27,693 bases of DNA from a virus: positions 1-27,693 of the IMG/VR virus record IMGVR_UViG_3300043418_000082. One strand, 5' to 3'. The notes under the pieces are model-generated. The model saw only the letters and a program-made list of their open reading frames with translations. It searched no databases and was not told the origin of the DNA. Shown piece after piece: positions 24,578 through 27,693 of the stretch (within the stretch, counting starts at the first letter, position 1; each line of letters begins with the position of its first letter). The position numbers and the translations under genes are program-made.

Positions 24578-24929
24578 CGGCTGCGAATTTATAGTCTAAT
24601 AACACATTACCAGAAGAGAACACTTTTAAAGCTGGATTCAGAGCAATCTTTTTCTTTGCCTTTCCATCTTTTACAATCAAGTTCTTCTTCTCAGCCTTTG
24701 TCAACGCATTCCTTACCGTCTGTGCAGAAGAGAATATTCCACGTTCCGCACATCTTGTACAGAATATAGTCAACTCCTGTTCACCAGATAAAGCCAAAAA
24801 CGTTAAACAGTCCAAGTCTGACTCAGACACTGCCACCTTCTCAAGATAGCAGTAAGTTAGAATCTGAAACTTTATCGCGTCCCAGTATTCTAACTTTGCT
24901 TTTCTTTCAACAAGATTAAACTGAGCCAT
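24555..24929 (-). CDS. Conserved small protein with winged-helix-like C-terminus, 124 aa
   Basis: The N-terminal half is helical (LEYWDAIKFQILTYCYLEKV), then SDLDCLTFLALSGEQELT. The region SSAQTVRNALTKAEKKNLIV with KDGKAKKKIALNP (about residues 67-100) looks like a winged helix with its basic wing. I recall this family next to IHF-like genes in Bacteroidota phages. It could be a DNA-binding regulator or a structural adaptor. It overlaps both neighbours (14 and 23 nt), as in a tightly coupled operon. Confidence 0.6.
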   Translation of the reverse strand: MAQFNLVERKAKLEYWDAIKFQILTYCYLEKVAVSESDLDCLTFLALSGEQELTIFCTRCAERGIFSSAQTVRNALTKAEKKNLIVKDGKAKKKIALNPALKVFSSGNVLLDYKFAAVATSQEA

Positions 24930-25194
24930 CAGTTCTTTTTAACTTCTTTTCAAAGTTCTGTTGAATCGGAGCATTATCTTCTTCTTCAGATTCTTCATCC
25001 TCTTGAGGTGACATCATCTGTCCAATAAAAGCAGTTGCTTGAATCTCTTCAGCCTTTGCTTTTATAAACCGTGTGTTTAACTCTTGCAACTTAACCTGCA
25101 ATTCTTTTAACTCGATCTGATCATTATAAAACTTGATCATCTCTTCTCTTGATGGAGCCTTTGACTCATCTTGTACTTCTTGTTCTACTGACAT
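24916..25194 (-). CDS. Coiled-coil protein, 92 aa, unknown
   Basis: The first 60 residues are a heptad-like helix rich in Glu, Lys and Leu (DQIELKELQVKLQELNTRFI), followed by an acidic stretch (EDEESEEEDN) and a basic end. Probably an oligomeric coiled coil. The start is preceded by AAAACCAACAATAGT, which overlaps the stop of the upstream gene. Similar small coiled proteins occur in this conserved block as I recall; no function assigned. Confidence 0.6.
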   Translation of the reverse strand: MSVEQEVQDESKAPSREEMIKFYNDQIELKELQVKLQELNTRFIKAKAEEIQATAFIGQMMSPQEDEESEEEDNAPIQQNFEKKLKRTDGSV

Positions 25195-25207
25195 ACTATT
25201 GTTGGTT

Positions 25208-25489
25208 TTAAAGTTTTGCTTTTGTTTCCTTCTTTACTCGGGCTTTTCCCCTCCATACAGAGAGCATAATATGAAACGGCGTATCAATAACAAATACATC
25301 CGTATTATCCATATACACAGTCGTTGCATAATACTCATCATTCGTCTTCTCAGGAGATTTCCTCTTTAACGCAATGATTGCATCCGTCTCAATTGCAGCA
25401 TCAACCCACACCCCTGGATCAGAAATCCCTAAGTCCTCAAGCTGCTCTTCTTGCATTGTATTGCACAGTACTTTGCACTCGTGTATCAT
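25208..25489 (-). CDS. First gene of the leftward block, 93 aa, unknown
   Basis: A soluble mixed alpha/beta protein (VLCNTMQEEQLEDLGISDPG, then YYATTVYMDNTDVFVIDTPF, ending in a lysine-rich tail). No family recognised, though it belongs to the conserved small-gene block. It is the first gene after the divergent control region and lies about 35-40 nt downstream of a good host-type promoter, so it probably starts the leader of the long leftward transcript. Confidence 0.6.
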   Translation of the reverse strand: MIHECKVLCNTMQEEQLEDLGISDPGVWVDAAIETDAIIALKRKSPEKTNDEYYATTVYMDNTDVFVIDTPFHIMLSVWRGKARVKKETKAKL

Positions 25490-25529
25490 ATCGCCCTAAT
25501 AATAAGATAGTTAATCGGTTTAAACTTAC

Positions 25530-25560
25530 CAAATTTAACTAGACCGCCACTAATATGCAA
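25530..25560 (-). promoter_or_regulatory. Bacteroidota-type promoter for the leftward operon
   Basis: On the minus strand TTG (25560-25558) is followed after 20 nt by TAAATTTG (25537-25530), matching the known Bacteroidota sigma consensus TTTG, 19-21 nt, TAnnTTTG. A start about 7 nt further on, near 25522, would give a short leader before the ATG at 25489. Confidence 0.5.
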
Positions 25561-25614
25561 GTATTTCGACAAGTTTTTTAAAAACGCTGTTTAGAACAAA
25601 CTGAGGGGGTACAG

Positions 25615-25702
25615 TCATAGCTGTGAGACCCTATTATAATAAGTACTATATATACTATTATATTAACCTCTCATAGCTGTGAGATAACCCCCCCCTATTA
25701 TA
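25615..25702. repeat. Two copies of an operator-like box with a shared flank
   Basis: TCATAGCTGTGAGA occurs at 25615-25628 and 25671-25684. Each is followed by CCCTATTATA (directly at 25629-25638, and after an insert at 25693-25702). The core CTCATAGCTGTGAG is a palindrome with one mismatched pair. A 14-bp near-palindrome repeated beside a promoter is typical of a repressor or regulator site. Confidence 0.6.
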
Positions 25703-25834
25703 CATGTCAAACTACTCCCCGCCCATTGGCGATAAGCGTATTGTAGGATCTGATTGGGGCCTAGTAAAACCTTCCCTCCCATCGCTTGGTTGTTGTAGTA
25801 CCCCCTAACCTAAAACCAACAACCACTACATATC

Positions 25835-26140
25835 ATGGCTTCATTCAAAAGCTTCAAGCGTGTTAACAAAAACGAGTTAACAGTAGTCGACGTACAAGAA
25901 TCTCGCGAAGAGAAAATCGGCATCGTAACATTCGATAACGGACAAGACGTCTTGTTCTCATGGGCTAAGCACACTAACTTCAACGAGGAGACAGAGGAGC
26001 TAGACTTAATGTTCGTGAACGAGAGTGACAAGCTTGCACAAGGCTTCACCATCATCCAAGATAAGGACGGACGTGACTGGATTGCAAGCGAGAACAACGA
26101 TCGTCCAGCACGACCAAGCATCGCTTCGCTACGTCGCTAG
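25835..26140 (+). CDS. First rightward gene, 101 aa, unknown
   Basis: A charged, soluble protein (NELTVVDVQESREEKIGIVT, then FDNGQDVLFSWAKHTNF) with a basic tail (PSIASLRR). Its codons are richer in C (aac, atc, cgt, ttc) than those of the leftward genes, which suggests high expression or a different origin. It is followed 8 nt later by a strong terminator, so it forms a one-gene unit, as often seen for early proteins. No family recognised; interaction with host proteins or nucleic acid is possible but not shown. Confidence 0.7.
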   Translation: MASFKSFKRVNKNELTVVDVQESREEKIGIVTFDNGQDVLFSWAKHTNFNEETEELDLMFVNESDKLAQGFTIIQDKDGRDWIASENNDRPARPSIASLRR

Positions 26141-26147
26141 TGGCACA

Positions 26148-26168
26148 GGGCTCCCTTCGGGGCCCTTT
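26148..26168 (+). terminator. Strong intrinsic terminator after the 101-aa gene
   Basis: GGGCTCC pairs with GGGGCCC (7 bp, one G-T pair) around a CTTC loop, giving a stable cUUCGg-type hairpin, followed by TTT and TAG. Confidence 0.8.
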
Positions 26169-26252
26169 AGCCATCCATTAGTGTAGCCATGCATCCGTTC
26201 GGTCTAGTTCGTGAATAGTCAATCTTTACCTAAGCATGTATTAAAACTGCTT

Positions 26253-26325
26253 TTCTTAGAATAGTACAACGGTTTTGAGTATAATCCCTGGAGATTCTCT
26301 GACAACTTCTTAGAATAGTACAACG
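26253..26325 (+). repeat. 19-bp direct repeat, 54 bp apart
   Basis: TTCTTAGAATAGTACAACG occurs exactly at 26253-26271 and 26307-26325. The region around it (26141-26403) is non-coding. Two identical sites upstream of the 85-aa gene suggest a pair of promoters for a phage-encoded or phage-modified polymerase, or regulator binding sites. Confidence 0.6.
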
Positions 26326-26403
26326 ATGTGTGTTAGTGAATGTGTGTGAGACCTCGCTATCGCTACATATCATTAACTTGAATAGTATCCTCAAACAAGC
26401 CTA

Positions 26404-26661
26404 ATGAGTTGGATCAAATGGCTATACAACCCTTTAATCATCACTGACATGTATTTAGTACAGCAAGCAACCAGGTTAATACATACTTGGACAAAAGATG
26501 AACAACTAGTATCTGATATACTTAGTTCTTTTATTAATAGTAATAGTGATCTAGTAGATTCTTGTACAGAGAACCCGAATCCTGCTCTGGAAGTGGTCTT
26601 GCTTTATAAGCTTGACTCGTTTACTGCTGATTACCTTGAAAAGAAATCTTTAACCCTTTAA
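26404..26661 (+). CDS. Small protein, 85 aa, unknown
   Basis: The N-terminus has hydrophobic and aromatic residues (MSWIKWLYNPLIITDMYLVQ), but it is too short and polar to claim a membrane helix. The rest is acidic and helical (LVSDILSSFINSNSDLVDSC, then NPALEVVLLYKLDSF). It is followed 11 nt later by the 47-aa gene and lies downstream of the repeated 19-bp boxes. No family recognised. Confidence 0.5.
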   Translation: MSWIKWLYNPLIITDMYLVQQATRLIHTWTKDEQLVSDILSSFINSNSDLVDSCTENPNPALEVVLLYKLDSFTADYLEKKSLTL

Positions 26662-26672
26662 ATAATAAAGAG

Positions 26673-26816
26673 ATGAGTGAATATAAATACACAGTAGCAT
26701 CAGATGATGGTTACACATGGGGATTGTTCAAGACTAAGTCACAAGCTGGTATCATGAGAAAAGCATTGATAAATGAGTTTGGCTTAACAACAAAGTTTTG
26801 GGTAGAGGAAGTATAG
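26673..26816 (+). CDS. Very small protein, 47 aa, unknown
   Basis: A complete frame from ATG to TAG encodes a 47-residue protein (MSEYKYTVASDDGYTWGLFK, then AGIMRKALINEFGLTTKFW). The stop codon lies at the first base of a terminator stem. An AATAATAAAGAG leader holds an AAAG-type A-rich stretch, possibly a weak ribosome site. The small size lowers certainty, but the position between a gene and a tight terminator supports it. Confidence 0.55.
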   Translation: MSEYKYTVASDDGYTWGLFKTKSQAGIMRKALINEFGLTTKFWVEEV

Positions 26817-26840
26817 GGAGACGTTGTTCTCCCTTTTATT
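26816..26840 (+). terminator. Intrinsic terminator after the 47-aa gene
   Basis: GGGAGA pairs with TCTCCC around the 6-nt loop CGTTGT, followed by TTTTATTT. It closes the two-gene rightward unit. Confidence 0.85.
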
Positions 26841-27121
26841 TAATGCATCATTCTATCTTCCCAAGGGATAGCAATTGTATTATCTGAACACGGCAACGAT
26901 ACTAACCTTCACCCATTAATACTGGACTAGGGACCGAACGTACGAGCTATGTTACAATTGAGTTGCAGAGGGGATAAATCTCGAGTCTGATGAATGATGA
27001 ATATTTCATCACAGTCATTCATTAGCGACAACCAGCCACTGTAAGGGTACGCTCTGGCGTGGAGATGAAATCGTCAACCGGGCAAACGGTACAGAGAGGG
27101 TAATCAGTCCTCTTTTTTTTT
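26841..27121 (+). ncRNA. Candidate structured non-coding RNA, about 280 nt
   Basis: Between two terminators there is a stretch with no supported gene but several paired segments: ATGAATGA/TCATTCAT (26990-26997 with 27015-27022), an alternative TGATGAA/TTCATCA inside it, and ACCG/CGGT (27077-27090). It ends in an independent terminator with an 8-T tail. Its composition is more GC-rich than the coding DNA around it. A transcript ending there that contains no protein gene suggests a small RNA. No known family recognised. Confidence 0.4.
27094..27121 (+). terminator. Terminator ending the non-coding stretch
   Basis: AGAGGG pairs with TCCTCT (one G-T pair) around TAATCAG, followed by eight T. No protein gene lies just upstream, so it probably ends the candidate RNA. 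Confidence 0.75.
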
Positions 27122-27142
27122 CACAACTAACTTTAATTACTT

Positions 27143-27556
27143 ATGTCACTAAACAGATTCCAGAAGTTCTTACTTCAACCAGAAGCATCTCGTGTTATAG
27201 CTGATGTTATAAAGCATTTTCATCCTGGTTATACACCAACTACTGCGCTAAATAAAGTAAAGAAACTTGTAGTATATCCTAAGTATGACTGGATCATAAT
27301 TGAGCAAGGTGATGTTAACATAGGTATCAGTTATCGTGTAGCTGTTAATGGACAACTGCTTATGGGGCCTAAGCAAACAATTAATGAGTTTATTAAAGCT
27401 TATGATACTAGCTATTTCCAAGCTTGGAGATTTATTAATGATAGATCTTATGAACCAGGTGGAGATAATAATCATAATATGAGTGCATTATTCATTCAGC
27501 ATGGTGTACCAAAACCAACTGCTCAAGAGATGTATGAATATTATTATAAAGAATAA
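27143..27556 (+). CDS. Rightward gene of unknown function, 137 aa
   Basis: Soluble mixed alpha/beta protein with SLNRFQKFLLQPEASRVIAD, a central TALNKVKKLVVYPKYDWIII and NIGISYRVAVNGQLLMGPKQ (strands), and a helical C-terminal half ending in YEYYYKE. No signal peptide or membrane segment; no family recognised. The leader (CACAACTAACTTTAATTACTT) has no Shine-Dalgarno. It lies 22 nt after the terminator of the candidate RNA and before a tRNA-like sequence. Confidence 0.65.
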   Translation: MSLNRFQKFLLQPEASRVIADVIKHFHPGYTPTTALNKVKKLVVYPKYDWIIIEQGDVNIGISYRVAVNGQLLMGPKQTINEFIKAYDTSYFQAWRFINDRSYEPGGDNNHNMSALFIQHGVPKPTAQEMYEYYYKE

Positions 27557-27632
27557 TATAAGTAACGAACAACAGGCGGGGAAGGCACACGCACTGAATG
27601 TATGCATCACATGAGTAATTTGTGCTAGTATT

Positions 27633-27693
27633 TAGTTTTATGACAGTGTAAGTCAACGCATACTGAAGGCTTACAAATCATAGGTTCGAATCC
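27633..27693 (+). tRNA. tRNA-like sequence cut by the right edge
   Basis: The window ends in a plus-strand T-arm half (ATAGG TTCGAAT CC). Counting back by standard tRNA spacing gives a D-stem GAC/GTC and GAA (Phe) at the anticodon position, preceded by T as required. The anticodon stem in that register is poor, and TGTAAG/CTTACA pairing competes with it. The 3' half is missing, so this is uncertain. Confidence 0.3.

Larger units (their letters stand above)
25490..25834. promoter_or_regulatory. Divergent control region between leftward and rightward blocks
   Basis: This 345-nt gap has no supported gene. It holds a leftward promoter (25530-25560), an AT-rich centre (25630-25665), and two copies of a near-palindromic box 56 bp apart (25615 and 25671), flanked by a G-run at 25603-25608 and a C-run at 25688-25695. 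The right edge has an A/C-rich leader (CCTAAAACCAACAACCAC) before the rightward gene. It is the only place where transcription direction changes, so it is the likely switch region of this genome segment. Confidence 0.7.

Noticed and set aside
1-25489. Stop-codon reassignment, as known for some crAss-like phages
   Set aside because: Leftward genes read full length under the standard code without in-frame TAG or TGA, and TAG ends the genes at 26140 and 26816.
25810-26121. Minus-strand open frame opposite the 101-aa rightward gene
   Set aside because: The plus frame has a clear leader, start and terminator; the minus frame has serine- and leucine-rich shadow composition.
26978-27070. Hammerhead ribozyme from CTGATGA followed later by GAAA
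   Set aside because: The GAAA is about 80 nt away and not positioned after stem II; stem I and III partners could not be found.
26841-27121. Group I intron core
   Set aside because: I see GGACT and AGTCC at the two ends but no ordered P, Q, R, S elements; there are also no split gene halves around it.
1-27693. CRISPR array, insertion sequence or integrase
   Set aside because: No regularly spaced repeats, transposase or recombinase motifs, or att-like sites were seen in the window.

Overview
The window looks like part of a tailed double-stranded DNA phage (Caudoviricetes). It carries a large terminase, a very large portal protein, a scaffold-like protein, a capsid-like protein, a row of tail and fibre genes, a phage-type ThyX, a PhoH-like ATPase, an HU/IHF-family protein, a PD-(D/E)XK nuclease and tRNA genes. 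The host is probably a member of the Bacteroidota. Most start codons lack a Shine-Dalgarno sequence and instead follow an A/C-rich, G-poor leader of the form TAAACCAAAC or AAACCAACAA, and one promoter fits the Bacteroidota pattern (TTG, about 20 nt, TAnnTTTG). The block with the IHF-like protein, the nuclease and several small conserved proteins next to terminase, portal and capsid genes resembles crAss-like phages (Crassvirales). That placement is recalled from family knowledge and was not computed.

Layout. About 1-25490 is one leftward block on the minus strand. In transcription order, starting at 25489, it holds: small conserved genes, including a coiled-coil protein, a winged-helix-like protein, the IHF-like protein, a Cys-rich protein, the nuclease and a 170-aa protein (25489-22507); two tRNA genes, one with a 74-nt variable region (22482-22260); two putative defence-signal sponges, Acb2/Tad1-like and Tad2-like (22203-21650); ThyX and a small protein; TerL, PhoH-like, a small protein and portal; a GIY-YIG homing endonuclease; scaffold; major capsid protein followed by a strong terminator; a 30-aa basic peptide and further virion genes, among them a Dps-like DUF5856 protein and an abundant-type 382-aa structural protein with its own terminator; then fibre and tail-tip genes running off the left edge.

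From 25490 to 25834 lies a divergent control region with a host-type leftward promoter and two copies of a near-palindromic box (CTCATAGCTGTGAG core). To its right, transcription is rightward: four small genes of unknown function, three intrinsic terminators, a 19-bp direct repeat and a roughly 280-nt structured non-coding stretch ending in a terminator. A tRNA-like sequence is cut off by the right edge.

The left block is a virion and packaging programme with accessory genes inserted (homing endonuclease, nucleotide metabolism, anti-defence). The most interesting points are the paired sponge genes beside the tRNAs, the tRNA with the oversized variable region, the recurring A/C-rich leader, the duplicated operator-like box, and the candidate structured RNA. 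TAA is the usual stop; TAG ends at least two of the rightward genes, so I see no sign of stop-codon recoding.
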